Of a DNA stretch of 64,000 nt, positions 1-9,142 are shown in pieces. The stretch lies in assembly GCA_963740555.1 (NCBI GenBank), contig CAVUES010000003.1, forward strand, positions 310,001 through 374,000, read 5' to 3'. The notes beneath the pieces were generated by a model, which saw only the letters and a program-made list of their open reading frames with translations, did not search any database and was not told where the DNA came from. This DNA comes from Mayfieldus sp963740555 (lineage in GTDB: Bacteria; Actinomycetota; Thermoleophilia; Solirubrobacterales; 70-9). The position numbers were made by a program, and so were the translations under genes. How positions within the stretch are numbered: the stretch's first letter is position 1; every line of letters begins with the position of its first letter.

Positions 1-2180
1 CGCGCTCCTACGGCGCGATCCCCCACGACCTGCTCGGCTCGCTGACCGGCCTCACCCAGGACGACCACTTCCCGATCGCCGCCAAGTCCAGCTACGCGGA
101 CGACCTCTCCGCCCGCCTGGCGCTCAAGGACAGCACGACGGCGCGCAAGGTCTACGGCAACGCCGCCAATGTGATCCAGGGCTCCCCGACCCGGCGCGGG
201 ATCAACATCTACTCCAAGCAGGGCGCTCCGGTGGTCGCCGTCAACGACGGGACGATCCAGAAGATGGGCAAGAGCCGCAAGCTGGGCCGCTTCATCGTCC
301 TGCGCGACTCCCGCGGCAACACCTTCACCTACGCGCAGCTCGGCAAGATCGCCCGCTCCTACCCGGTGCCGAAGCCGGTCGAGCCGACCGCGAAGAACCT
401 CGCCGTGACGCCGAAGGCCGGCAAGTCACCCGCTTCGCCCGCCAGCAAGCGGTCCGCTACCCCGGCGGCGCCGGCAAGCGGCGGGCCCGCGGCGCCCACG
501 GGCGGCACGGCCCCCAGCGGGGACTTCGGATCGACCTTCGGCGCGGTGGTCTCCAAGCTCGCCGCCGGAGCGGTCTCCGACGGCGGCCCGGCGCAGACGT
601 CGAAGTCCGGCGCGAAGCCGAAGACGAACTCGAGCGCGAGCTCAAACTCGACCTTCGAGGGCTACTTCTCGAAGGTGATCGGCCTGAACCGCAAGAACGC
701 GATGCTGGTGCCACTACATAAGGGCTCCCACGTCGCCGGCGGCACCGTGCTGGCGAGGGTCGGACCCTCAGCCGGCGGCGTTGCCCCGCACATCAATTTT
801 GCGATCCAGCCGGTCGGCCAAGGCGCCCGGATGGTCGATCCGAAGCCGATCCTCGACGGCTGGAAGCTGCAGGAGGCGACGGCGATCTACCGCGCCGCAG
901 GCAAGTACCCGTTTGCGAAGGCCACCGACATCGGCGGCGTCCTGCTGCTGCCAAAGATCGCCCTCGAGCGCCGGGTGCTGGCCGACCCGCGCCTGAAGAT
1001 CTACCCCTGCGGCCGTCACGACATCATCACCGGCCAGGTCGACCGCCGCATCCTCTCGGCGATGGAGTTCCTCGCCTCCCAGGGCTTCCGCCTGGAGATC
1101 AGCTCGCTGAAGTGCGGCCGCGTGCCGCTGCGGGACTCCACCCTTGTCAGCGAGGACAAGACCGGCAATGGGATGGAGGTCTCCGCGATCAACGGCATCC
1201 CGGTCAGCGGCCACACGGGCAAGGGGACGCTATCGGCCTCGATGATCCAGACCGCGAAGCAGATGCAGGGCACGATGCGGCCCGACCAGGTGGCCACCAG
1301 AAGGGTCCCCGTACAGCGCACCAAGTCCGGCAAGCAGCCCGGCTCGGCCCTCGTGCACGTCGGCTACTTCCCGACCATCGGCAACGCCTTCTACCAGGAC
1401 CCGTTCCTGAACGCCAACGTGGTCAAGGGGCGGGTCGACCAGGGCGTCGACTACACCGGCAACGGGCCGATCGACGCGATCGGCACCGCCCGAATCCTCA
1501 GCACCGGCGCCCCCGGTTGGCCGCAGGGCGGCGGCGTGCTCTACAAGCTCACCGACGGCCCGCGCGCGGGACAAAACATCTTCGTCTTCGAGGGCGTGGT
1601 GCCGACCGTGAAGCCAGGCCAGCGGGTCGCGGCCGGCCAGCAGATCGCCAGCTTCGCTCCGACCGGCTCGATCGAGATCGGCTTCGCCGACGCCTCGGGA
1701 ACCCCGCTCAGCCACGGCGTCTACCGCGAAGGCGATGTCACTCCGTGGGGCCTGAAGATGGAGACCTTCCTCGACTCGATCCAGGGCTCCAGCGCCACTC
1801 CCTTCACGAGCCTGTTGAGCGGCCCCGGCTCGCTGAACCTGCAGCCCTGGGACACCTCGAGCTTCGACGGGGAGCAGGTCTGCACCTACATCGTCCCGAT
1901 CCTCAAGGCCGCGCGCCAGCTCGGTTGGAGCGGAACCGTGCTCTCCGGCTACCGAAGCTACGCCGACCAGGTGCGGATCCACAACTCCGGCGTCTACTCG
2001 GCGCTGCCGGGCCAGTCCAACCACGAAGGCTGCGCCGGCCGCACGAGCGGGCCCGGCAACGGCGCCGTGGACGTCAGCGACTACCCCTCCTTCGGTGCGG
2101 CGATGGCCCAGCTCGGCTACCCGCTGCGCAACACGCTCGGCTCGGTCGACCCCGGTCACTTCTCGCCCGGCGGCAACTGA
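1..2180 (+). CDS. Secreted cell-wall peptidase, LytM/M23-like segments plus C-terminal M15 (VanY-like) domain, 5' partial
   Basis: The frame (codons in phase from base 3) is open to the left edge, so the gene begins upstream and the GTG at 171 is internal. Three stretches resemble LytM/M23 beta-folds: one around GAPVVAVNDGTI, one ending in GGVAPHINFAI, and a third from QGVDYTG to GSIEIGFADASG. A Pro/Ala/Ser-rich linker lies between the first and second. The zinc motifs of M23 (HxxxD, HxH) are not intact in any of them, so these may bind peptidoglycan rather than cut it. The last 110 residues fit an M15 D-Ala-D-Ala carboxypeptidase: SGYRS, then SNHEGC followed by AVDV (SxHxxG...D ligands), and a final PGHFS. 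Known members act on stem peptides outside the membrane. The signal peptide, if any, is outside the window. Confidence 0.75.
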   Translation, partial: RSYGAIPHDLLGSLTGLTQDDHFPIAAKSSYADDLSARLALKDSTTARKVYGNAANVIQGSPTRRGINIYSKQGAPVVAVNDGTIQKMGKSRKLGRFIVLRDSRGNTFTYAQLGKIARSYPVPKPVEPTAKNLAVTPKAGKSPASPASKRSATPAAPASGGPAAPTGGTAPSGDFGSTFGAVVSKLAAGAVSDGGPAQTSKSGAKPKTNSSASSNSTFEGYFSKVIGLNRKNAMLVPLHKGSHVAGGTVLARVGPSAGGVAPHINFAIQPVGQGARMVDPKPILDGWKLQEATAIYRAAGKYPFAKATDIGGVLLLPKIALERRVLADPRLKIYPCGRHDIITGQVDRRILSAMEFLASQGFRLEISSLKCGRVPLRDSTLVSEDKTGNGMEVSAINGIPVSGHTGKGTLSASMIQTAKQMQGTMRPDQVATRRVPVQRTKSGKQPGSALVHVGYFPTIGNAFYQDPFLNANVVKGRVDQGVDYTGNGPIDAIGTARILSTGAPGWPQGGGVLYKLTDGPRAGQNIFVFEGVVPTVKPGQRVAAGQQIASFAPTGSIEIGFADASGTPLSHGVYREGDVTPWGLKMETFLDSIQGSSATPFTSLLSGPGSLNLQPWDTSSFDGEQVCTYIVPILKAARQLGWSGTVLSGYRSYADQVRIHNSGVYSALPGQSNHEGCAGRTSGPGNGAVDVSDYPSFGAAMAQLGYPLRNTLGSVDPGHFSPGGN

Positions 2181-2220
2181 GCCTCCGGCTTCGCAGCCCC
2201 TCGCTGGCTAGGCTTCGGCC

Positions 2221-3123
2221 ATAGCCGCCGACGCCAAGCTCTTCCCCTTCGCCCAGCTCGAGTTCGCGGGCCAGATCGGCCTCGGCGACGGACGCTACCT
2301 GGCGCGGACCCCCGGCACCGGGCCCCAGGGCGGAAACGGCGAAGAGGCCCAGGAGGTGCTGGTCGTGCAGACGATCGCCGCCCCGCGTCCGGCGAAGCGC
2401 CGCCGCCGTGCCCGCGAGGCGGAGGGCGGTCCGCCCGGCGAGCTGCCGCTGAGCCGCATCACCGCGGTGAAGGCATCGCCGTTCGCGAACGCCTCCGAGG
2501 CCGCCGAATGGATGCAGCGGCTGACCGGTGACCACGACGCGCTGCTGGACGCCGCCGGCGACGGCCTGCGACTGCTCAACCGTGCGCTGGCCGTGTTGCG
2601 GGCCGCCAGCGGCGACCCCTACGTCAACGAGTTGAGCAGCGAGCGGGCACTCGCGGTCCGCGTCGGCTACGGCAGCGGCGATCAGGTCGCGGAGGGGGAA
2701 TGGATGGAGGCCCGCGAGCTGGAGCCCGGGGCGCCGGTGCGCGGCGGCCGCCGCGCCCGCCGCGAGGCCGACATCCGCCCCCAGGAGCGAATCGCCGCGG
2801 TGCTCGGGGGACGCGAGGAGATCGACGCCTGCGAGACGATGCTCGCCCGCGCCCGCCTCGACCTCGACGCCGGCCGCAACCGCGAGGCCGCCCTTCAACT
2901 TCAGGTTGGGGTTGAGGCTTTGCTGGTCGAACTTCGCGGGGCGCTCCAGGACCCCGGTCACGAGGAGGACATGGCGCTCCTGCGCGAGCGACGGGGCGAG
3001 ATCGGCAACGCGGCCAGCGCCGCGCTGCGCGGCGAGCTCGACGACGCGACCGCCGAGAGCGTGCACGAGCTGCTGCCGATCGCCGAGCGGATTCTGCGTC
3101 GCCGGCGCGTGCTGCGCGGCTGA
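2221..3123 (+). CDS. Conserved-looking protein of unknown function, apparent ATA start
   Basis: I do not recognise the family. The C-terminal half is helical and charged (repeated ERxAxxR/ExxxAxxAL patterns, residues 150-300), with a basic KRRRR cluster near residue 60. The first ordinary start in frame is GTG at 2356 or 2365, with AGGAGG at 2351. However, the codons from 2224 onward have G or C in nearly every third position and read as a plausible N-terminus (AADAKLFPFAQLEF...). The only in-frame stop upstream is the TAG at 2209, and between it and that peptide lie only GCT TCG GCC ATA. I therefore place the start at the ATA at 2221, a rare initiator, or an ATG changed by one base. It sits 40 bases after the cell-wall peptidase on the same strand and may be co-transcribed. 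Confidence 0.6.
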   Translation: MAADAKLFPFAQLEFAGQIGLGDGRYLARTPGTGPQGGNGEEAQEVLVVQTIAAPRPAKRRRRAREAEGGPPGELPLSRITAVKASPFANASEAAEWMQRLTGDHDALLDAAGDGLRLLNRALAVLRAASGDPYVNELSSERALAVRVGYGSGDQVAEGEWMEARELEPGAPVRGGRRARREADIRPQERIAAVLGGREEIDACETMLARARLDLDAGRNREAALQLQVGVEALLVELRGALQDPGHEEDMALLRERRGEIGNAASAALRGELDDATAESVHELLPIAERILRRRRVLRG

Positions 3124-3125
3124 TT

Positions 3126-3163
3126 CTCGGCTAACTCTCAGCGCAGTCTCAGGTGGCTCACAG
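3126..3163 (+). promoter_or_regulatory. Four 11-bp-phased CTCAG-type repeats, probable OmpR-family regulator site
   Basis: CTCGG at 3126, CTCAG at 3137, CTCAG at 3148 and CACAG at 3159 are spaced exactly 11 bases apart, about 50 bases before the permease start. OmpR/PhoB-type regulators bind tandem half-sites with this spacing. The same motif occurs at 5868-5894 and, on the other strand, at 9092-9107 before the response-regulator gene. Confidence 0.65.
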
Positions 3164-3212
3164 GTTGCACTGGTCAGCTGGCGCCCCGCCTCAGTCGCCG
3201 AAAGGAAGCGCC

Positions 3213-4712
3213 GTGTTCTACCTCCGCTACGCCATCTCCGAGCTTCGACGTCGCAAGGGCCGCACGATCGTCACCTCGCTGGGCCTCGGCATCGGGGTCG
3301 GGCTCGTCGTCACCGTCGTCGCGCTCTCCAACGGGCTCGATGAGGCGCAGTCGAAGGTCCTGCGGCCGCTGACCGGCGTCGGCACCGACATGTCCGTCAG
3401 CAGGCCGCTGAGTGTCTCGGGCTCGGGTAGCAGCCAGACTTTCCAGCCAGGAAGCGGGCCGCCGCAGCTCTCGGCCAAGGAGCAGAGCGAGCTGCGAAAG
3501 GAAAACGGCGGTGTGCGGCTTGGGCTTCAGAATCTCGGCAATCCGGGGGCACACTTCTCGCGCGACAACTTCGTCACCACCAACCTCAGCTTCCCGCAAG
3601 GCGACGCGACGAAGGTCAAGAAGGTCGACGGGGTGAGCGGAGCCGCGCCGGCGCTGACCCTCAACTTGATGCACATCTCGGGCAAGGTGCCGAAGACGAC
3701 CACGCCGTCAGACGCCGGCCCGACGATCGTCACCGGCGGTCCGCCAAACAGCCTTCACTTCGACCAGTCGTCGATCTCCGGCGTCGACGCCTCGACCCCC
3801 AACCTTGCCCTGGTCACCCCGTCGCAGGTGATCCGCGGCCACTACTTCTCCTCCGGCAAGAACGCCAGGCGCCAGGCGGTGGTCAGCCAAAGCTATGCGA
3901 ACGAGAACGACGTCTCGACCGGCGACCCGATCACCGTCTCAGATCACAAGTTCAAGGTCGTGGGAGTCGCTCAGGCCCCGCTCGGCGGCCAGGTGTCCGA
4001 CATCTACATCCGCCTCGGAGTGCTGCAGAAGCTCTCCGATCATGAGGGGCGAATCAACGTCCTGCGGGTCAGAGCGGCGAGCGCCGACCAGGTCTCCGAC
4101 GTGTCGACGGCGATCAAGCAGAGCTTCTCCGGCGCCCAGGTGACGACGGCGCAGGACCTGGCGAAGCGGGTCTCCGGGTCGCTGGTCGACGCCAAGAACC
4201 TCTCCAACAAGCTGGGCACAGCTCTGGCGATCGTCGCGCTCGCGGCGGCGTTCCTGATCGCCACCCTGCTCACCCTCTCGTCGGTCAGCAAGAGAACTCG
4301 GGAGTTGGGAACGCTGAAGGCGATCGGCTGGCGCCAGCGCCTCGTCGTTCGCCAGGTGACCGGGGAGTCGCTGGCCCAAGGGGCGATAGGAGCCCTGCTC
4401 GGCGTCGCGATCGGCGTCGGCGGAGCCGCCCTGATCACCGCCTTCGGCCCCACCCTTCAGGCGACGGTCGCGGGAGCCGCGACAGCGGCGGGGCCCGGCG
4501 GCGGGCCGGGCCCGGGCGGGCCGCTGGGCGCCTTCGGGCAGGGCCAGATCGCCGCCGGCTCGAGCAGCATCGCGCTCACCGCGCCGGTCGACGTCTCGGC
4601 CCTTCTGCTCGCGATCGGCCTCGCCCTGCTCGGCGGGCTGCTTGCGGGAGCTGTCGGTGCAACCCGCGCGGCACGACTTCGACCGGCCGAGGCGCTGCGC
4701 AGCCTCGAATGA
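3213..4712 (+). CDS. ABC transporter permease, MacB/FtsX family
   Basis: A 499-residue inner-membrane subunit of an exporter. An N-terminal membrane segment (residues 17-37, TIVTSLGLGIGVGLVVTVVAL) is followed by a large extracytoplasmic domain (about 40-325), typical of MacB periplasmic core proteins. Then comes the FtsX core: a membrane segment at about 335-358, the coupling region KRTRELGTLKAIGWRQRLVVRQ, and two more membrane segments with a Gly/Pro-rich insert (GPGGGPGPGG) between them. I chose the GTG at 3213 because AAAGGAAG at 3201-3208 precedes it and the protein then begins FYLRYAISELRRRKGR, the normal N-terminus of the family; the longer frame from 3153 starts inside the regulatory repeats. 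The stop overlaps the frame of the ATPase gene that follows, so the two are translated together. Confidence 0.9.
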   Translation: MFYLRYAISELRRRKGRTIVTSLGLGIGVGLVVTVVALSNGLDEAQSKVLRPLTGVGTDMSVSRPLSVSGSGSSQTFQPGSGPPQLSAKEQSELRKENGGVRLGLQNLGNPGAHFSRDNFVTTNLSFPQGDATKVKKVDGVSGAAPALTLNLMHISGKVPKTTTPSDAGPTIVTGGPPNSLHFDQSSISGVDASTPNLALVTPSQVIRGHYFSSGKNARRQAVVSQSYANENDVSTGDPITVSDHKFKVVGVAQAPLGGQVSDIYIRLGVLQKLSDHEGRINVLRVRAASADQVSDVSTAIKQSFSGAQVTTAQDLAKRVSGSLVDAKNLSNKLGTALAIVALAAAFLIATLLTLSSVSKRTRELGTLKAIGWRQRLVVRQVTGESLAQGAIGALLGVAIGVGGAALITAFGPTLQATVAGAATAAGPGGGPGPGGPLGAFGQGQIAAGSSSIALTAPVDVSALLLAIGLALLGGLLAGAVGATRAARLRPAEALRSLE

Positions 4713-4735
4713 CCACCGAGACCAGGAGGCGTGAA

Positions 4736-5475
<740 letters not shown>

Positions 5476-5479
<4 letters not shown>

Positions 5480-5865
5480 GTTCCCCTAGCAGCAGCTTCC
5501 TCTACGGCGCGGGACTGCTTTGCGCGGTCACCTTCATCGTCGTGATCGCCGTCTTGCTCAGCGGCTGCGGCGGCTCTGACTCGCCGACCACTTCCTTCAG
5601 CCAGGGTGGCGGCCCACCTGGGTTCGCCCAGGGTGGCGGCGCGCTCGGCGGGGCGAACCCCGCCGCCTTGCGCCGCTTCACCGACTGCATGAAGAAACAG
5701 GGCGTTCAAATCCCCAGCGGTCCGCCCGGCGAAGGCGCGCCACCCAGCGGCATCGCCCCCCAGTCGGGCCAGCCTCCCTCGGGCCAGCCCCGGGTCTTTG
5801 GCAGCGCCAAGGCGCGCCGGGCGGCCCAGGCCTGCCAGCAGTACCTGCCACAGGCTCCCCGCTGA
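5476..5865 (+). CDS. Small Gly/Pro-rich lipoprotein, third gene of the export operon
   Basis: A 129-residue protein starting at a TTG that overlaps the ATPase stop. Residues 8-28 form a hydrophobic signal segment ending in a lipobox, LLSGC, so the mature protein is probably lipid-anchored outside the membrane. The rest is low-complexity (GGGPPG, PSGPPGEGAPPSG), with a short motif FTDCMKKQGVQIP and a second Cys near the C-terminus (AACQQYLP). The two mature-region cysteines could form a disulphide. I recognise no named family. Tight coupling suggests a partner or accessory of the exporter. Confidence 0.8.
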
Positions 5866-5867
5866 TT

Positions 5868-5894
5868 CTCGGCCCGGTCTCAGGCCACTCCCAG
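5868..5894 (+). promoter_or_regulatory. Three 11-bp-phased CTCAG-type repeats
   Basis: CTCGG at 5868, CTCAG at 5879 and CCCAG at 5890 repeat every 11 bases about 60 bases before the DUF5666-like gene. They match the array at 3126-3163 in sequence and spacing and are probably bound by the same response regulator. Confidence 0.62.
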
Positions 5895-5952
5895 GGTTGC
5901 GGGCCAGGCTGCGGATCGCCGCTGAAACCCGCAGACAGAGAGGACTAAGCAG

Positions 5953-6624
5953 ATGAGAAATGCAAAGCATGGGCGCTTGAAGCAGGCCGGGATATCGATC
6001 GCCGCCACGGCGCTCGTCTCGGCCGTAGTCGGCATCGCCACCGGAGTGGCGTCATCGTCGAAGAGTGACTCGAACGGCAACCCGCCGCGCCCGATCCTGG
6101 AGTACGGGACCGCAGCCGGTCCCGGCCCAGGACCCGGCCCCGCCGTCGCCGGCGCGATCGCCCCGAGGGCCAAGGGCAAGATCGCCTTCCGCGCGGGCGG
6201 GCCGAGACCACTCGGTGGCCCGCCGGTTCACTCGGAGATCGTGGTGCCGAACAAGTCTGGTGATGGGTTCTTCACGATCACGAACGACGATGGCAAGGTG
6301 CAATCGGTCTCCGGCAACTCGCTGACGATCACCGAGGGGACCGAGAAGGCGACCTACAAGACGGTCACCCTCGACATCCCCAGCGACGCCACGGTGATCC
6401 ACGACGGGAGCAAGTCGCAGCTCAGCGACCTCCAGAACGGAGACCAGGTGCACGTCTCGCAGTCGCCGGAGGGCAGCTGGGTGTTCGCGATCGACAGCGC
6501 CTTCCAGAAGAAGATGCAGCGGGAGTTCCGCCGGCACTTCAAGAACCTCCCCGCACCGCCGTCGGGCATGCCCGGCGCACTGCCCCCCGGCCTGCCTCCG
6601 GCGCTGGGGCGGCGCGGACACTGA
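5953..6624 (+). CDS. Secreted/anchored DUF5666-like protein
   Basis: A 223-residue protein with an N-terminal hydrophobic segment (residues 11-33, AGISIAATALVSAVVGIATG) and no lipobox, so it is either cleaved or stays anchored. A Gly/Pro-rich spacer (GPGPGPGP) follows. The core from about residue 110 (GKVQSVSGNSLTIT...VTLDIPSDATVI...LQNGDQVHVS) is the strand pattern of DUF5666-type small beta-barrels, in which VxxVxGxxLTV repeats precede a final GDxV. Function is unknown. It has its own promoter with the 11-bp repeats shared with the exporter operon and precedes a hairpin terminator, so it looks like an independently transcribed member of the same regulon. Confidence 0.75.
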   Translation: MRNAKHGRLKQAGISIAATALVSAVVGIATGVASSSKSDSNGNPPRPILEYGTAAGPGPGPGPAVAGAIAPRAKGKIAFRAGGPRPLGGPPVHSEIVVPNKSGDGFFTITNDDGKVQSVSGNSLTITEGTEKATYKTVTLDIPSDATVIHDGSKSQLSDLQNGDQVHVSQSPEGSWVFAIDSAFQKKMQREFRRHFKNLPAPPSGMPGALPPGLPPALGRRGH

Positions 6625-6659
6625 TCGAGCCCCCTCTCGATCAGACGCCAATCGACGAG

Positions 6660-6688
6660 CGGCCCGCCTTCGCGGCGGGCCGTTTGTC
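6660..6688. terminator. Hairpin terminator between convergent genes
   Basis: CGGCCCGCC, a five-base loop, then GGCGGGCCG and TTTGTC. It can serve the DUF5666-like gene, and the histidine-kinase gene from the other side, although the T-run is short. Confidence 0.7.
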
Positions 6689-6714
6689 GTTCGGCGCCGT
6701 GGGGCAGCCGGCCG

Positions 6715-8349
6715 CTAGCGGGTCACCGCCGCCACTTCGACCGGCAGCGCGACGGTGAAGACGGCGCCACCCTCGGGGTCGTTGGCGGCGCCGGCCCTTC
6801 CGCCGTGGGCGGCGACCACGCCGGCGACGATCGCCAGACCGAGCCCGGCGCCGCCGCTCTCGCGGCCGCGGGATGAGCTTTGGCGCCAGAAGCGCTCGAA
6901 TATCTGCTCCTCGGTGCCGTCCTCGATCCCGGGCCCGTGGTCGCGAACGGTGATCACGGCTTCGCCGTCGCCGCGCGCCAGGCTGACCTCGACCGGGGTG
7001 CCGGCCGGCGTGTGCACAACCGCGTTGGTGAGCAGGTTGGCCATTACCTGGCGTAGCTGGTGGGGGTCACCGAGGATTCGCACCGAGTCGGGTGCGCTGA
7101 GGGTGATCTCCCGGTCCGGCGCGGCGGTTCGGGCGTCCGAGCAGGCCTCGGAGACAAGCTCGCGCAGGTCGACCGGCTCGCGGACCGGCTCGCGCACCTC
7201 GTCGAGGCGGGCGAGGCTGAGCAGGTCGTTGACCATCACGCTCATGCGCTCCGACTCCTGCTCGATGCGCCGCATCGCGATCTCGACGTCCTCCGGCTTC
7301 TCGGCGGCCCCCATTCCGAACACCTCGGCGTAGCCGCGGATCGAAGTCAGCGGCGTGCGCAACTCGTGCGACGCGTCGGCGAGAAAGCGCCGCATCCTCG
7401 ACTCGCTGGCCTCGCGCTCGGCGAAGGCGCCCTCGATCTGTCCCAGCATCGCGTTCAGGGAGACACCCAGGCGCCCGACCTCGGTGGTCGGATTGGTCTC
7501 CTCGACCCGCTGGGTGAGGTCGCCGGCTGCGATACGGCCCGCGGTCTCTCCCATCTCATCCAGGGGCCGCAGACCGAGCTTGATCAGCCACCAGGCCAGC
7601 ACTCCCAAACCGATCAGCACCGCGGCGGTCACGATCGCGCCGATCAGGGCAACGTGGTTGAGCGTGTCCTTGAAGTCGTTCAGCGGCACGGCGACGAGGG
7701 TGGTGAAAGACGAGCCACGCGGGCGAAACGCCGCGGCGCGGAACTGGCCGCCGCCGCTGCGGGCGTCAATCGTGAACGTACGCACCGGACCGCCCGGTCC
7801 GGACACCGGGAAGCTCTGGGGAAGCAGCGGCGCAGGCAGACCCGCCTCGCCGTAGCTGAAGCCGACGTGGCTCACCGCGCCGCCGTGCGGGTTGCGCAGC
7901 ACCCCGTAGGTGCCGGGAGGCAGCTCAAACGCGTCGGGGGGACCAGCCCCGGGCGGCCCCCCCGCGATGCCCACCGGCGGCGCTTGCGCGGCACCCGGCG
8001 GCGCCACCCGAGCGCCCTGGTCCGCGCCTGGGGACGTCCCGGACTCGGGACCCCCTCCAGGGACCGGTGCCGGGAGCTGTAGGGAATGCCCTCCCACGAC
8101 CTGCGCCCGCAAGGCCGCTGCTCGCCGGTCGCCCGGTGGGAGCTGGGCAAGCAGCTGCTTGCGGAACTGTTTTGAGCCGGGCTGCGCCAGCAGCGCCACC
8201 GTCGCCGGGCCACGGGCGGATTCGACCTGCTGATCGACCCGCGTCAGTAGATGCGAGCGCAGCGAGCTGTAGGAGACCGCGTCGACGATCAGCAACCCAA
8301 CCGCTGTCAGGGCGAGGAGGCTGAGCAGGAGTCGGAGTCGGAGTGACAT
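6715..8349 (-). CDS. Two-component sensor histidine kinase
   Basis: A 544-residue membrane kinase. Order: membrane segment at 7-25; a long Pro/Gly-rich extracytoplasmic sensor region (about 30-220); a second membrane segment near 225-248; a HAMP linker (GLRPLDEMGETAGRIAAGDL); the HisKA phosphoacceptor helix with DASHELRTPLTSIRGY; then the HATPase domain with N box (NLLTNAVVH), G1 (DHGPGIEDG), F box (FERFWR) and G2 (GGAGLGLAIV). It lies one base after the response regulator, so both are in one operon. The Pro-rich sensor domain is unlike named ligand-binding folds. The shared promoter repeats suggest it reports to the exporter genes next door. Confidence 0.93.
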   Translation of the reverse strand: MSLRLRLLLSLLALTAVGLLIVDAVSYSSLRSHLLTRVDQQVESARGPATVALLAQPGSKQFRKQLLAQLPPGDRRAAALRAQVVGGHSLQLPAPVPGGGPESGTSPGADQGARVAPPGAAQAPPVGIAGGPPGAGPPDAFELPPGTYGVLRNPHGGAVSHVGFSYGEAGLPAPLLPQSFPVSGPGGPVRTFTIDARSGGGQFRAAAFRPRGSSFTTLVAVPLNDFKDTLNHVALIGAIVTAAVLIGLGVLAWWLIKLGLRPLDEMGETAGRIAAGDLTQRVEETNPTTEVGRLGVSLNAMLGQIEGAFAEREASESRMRRFLADASHELRTPLTSIRGYAEVFGMGAAEKPEDVEIAMRRIEQESERMSVMVNDLLSLARLDEVREPVREPVDLRELVSEACSDARTAAPDREITLSAPDSVRILGDPHQLRQVMANLLTNAVVHTPAGTPVEVSLARGDGEAVITVRDHGPGIEDGTEEQIFERFWRQSSSRGRESGGAGLGLAIVAGVVAAHGGRAGAANDPEGGAVFTVALPVEVAAVTR

Positions 8350-8350
8350 C

Positions 8351-9067
8351 TCAGCTCCTCGGCATCCGCAGCGCGTAGCCGACGCCGCGCACCGTGTGGA
8401 TCACCCGCGGGCCGTTCCGCTCGAGCTTGCGGCGCAGGTAGCTGACGTAGGTCTCCAGCACCCGCGCGTCGCCGCCGAAGTCGTACTCCCAGACGTGGTC
8501 GAGGATCTGGGCGCGGGTGAGGACGTGGCGCGGGTGCAGCATCAGGTAGCGCAGCAGCCGGTACTCGGTGTCGGTGAGCTCGATCAGCTGACCGCCGCGG
8601 GTCACCTCTCGGGTGTCGTCGTCGAGCTCGAGGTCGGCGAAGGAGAGGTGGTTGCCGTTGTCCTGGGCCAGCCCGACCCGCCGCAGGATCGTGCGGATGC
8701 GGGCCAGGATCTCCTCGACGCTGAACGGCTTGGTCACGTAGTCGTCGCCGCCGAGGGTCAGGCCACGGACCTTGTCGTCGGTGGTGTCGCGGGCGGTGAG
8801 GAAGAGGATCGGGATCTCGGCGCGGCGCTCGGCCAGACGCTTGGCGACCTCGAAGCCGTCGAGGTCGGGCAGCATCACGTCGAGGACGATCAGGTGGGGC
8901 CGGAAGTCCTCGGCCCCCTTCAGCGCCTGCTGTCCGTTGGCCGCCTGCTCGACCGCGAAGTCCTCATAGCGCAGCGCCATCGAGAGGACGTCGGCGATGT
9001 TCTGGTCGTCGTCGACGACGAGGACGCGGAGCTGGTTTTGGTCACGCGGGGGTTGCGAGGCAGGCAT
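8351..9067 (-). CDS. OmpR/PhoB-family response regulator
   Basis: A receiver domain (acidic pocket VVDDDQ; phosphoacceptor Asp in IVLDVMLPDLDGFEV; FLTARD; conserved Lys in YVTKPF) followed by a winged-helix DNA-binding domain ending RVIHTVRGVGYALR, the OmpR-type wing. I use the ATG at 9067; a TTG at 9076 would add three residues and neither has a clear Shine-Dalgarno. A second gene on the same strand, the kinase, follows after one base. CTCAG/CCCAG repeats at 9092-9107 just upstream suggest autoregulation and match sites before two neighbouring transcription units, so this protein is the best candidate for binding all three. Confidence 0.93.
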   Translation of the reverse strand: MPASQPPRDQNQLRVLVVDDDQNIADVLSMALRYEDFAVEQAANGQQALKGAEDFRPHLIVLDVMLPDLDGFEVAKRLAERRAEIPILFLTARDTTDDKVRGLTLGGDDYVTKPFSVEEILARIRTILRRVGLAQDNGNHLSFADLELDDDTREVTRGGQLIELTDTEYRLLRYLMLHPRHVLTRAQILDHVWEYDFGGDARVLETYVSYLRRKLERNGPRVIHTVRGVGYALRMPRS

Positions 9068-9091
9068 GCCTGCCAATCATCATGGCTGAAG

Positions 9092-9107
9092 CTGGGAATT
9101 TCCTGAG
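9092..9107 (-). promoter_or_regulatory. Two 11-bp-phased CTCAG-type repeats before the response-regulator gene
   Basis: Read on the minus strand, CTCAG (9107-9103) and CCCAG (9096-9092) are 11 bases apart, about 25 bases before the start of the regulator gene. Same motif and spacing as at 3126-3163 and 5868-5894; probably an autoregulatory site. Confidence 0.55.
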
Positions 9108-9142
9108 AACTCCCGGGACCGGCCTATGCCGCCTTGAGCGGC

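Noticed and set aside
1112..2224. Plus-strand frame of 370 codons inside the cell-wall peptidase
   Set aside because: Arg/Pro-rich, out of phase with the recognisable peptidase domains.
9058..9074. Palindrome around GGCATGCC at the response-regulator start
   Set aside because: Lies inside the coding start and has no counterpart at the other regulated promoters.
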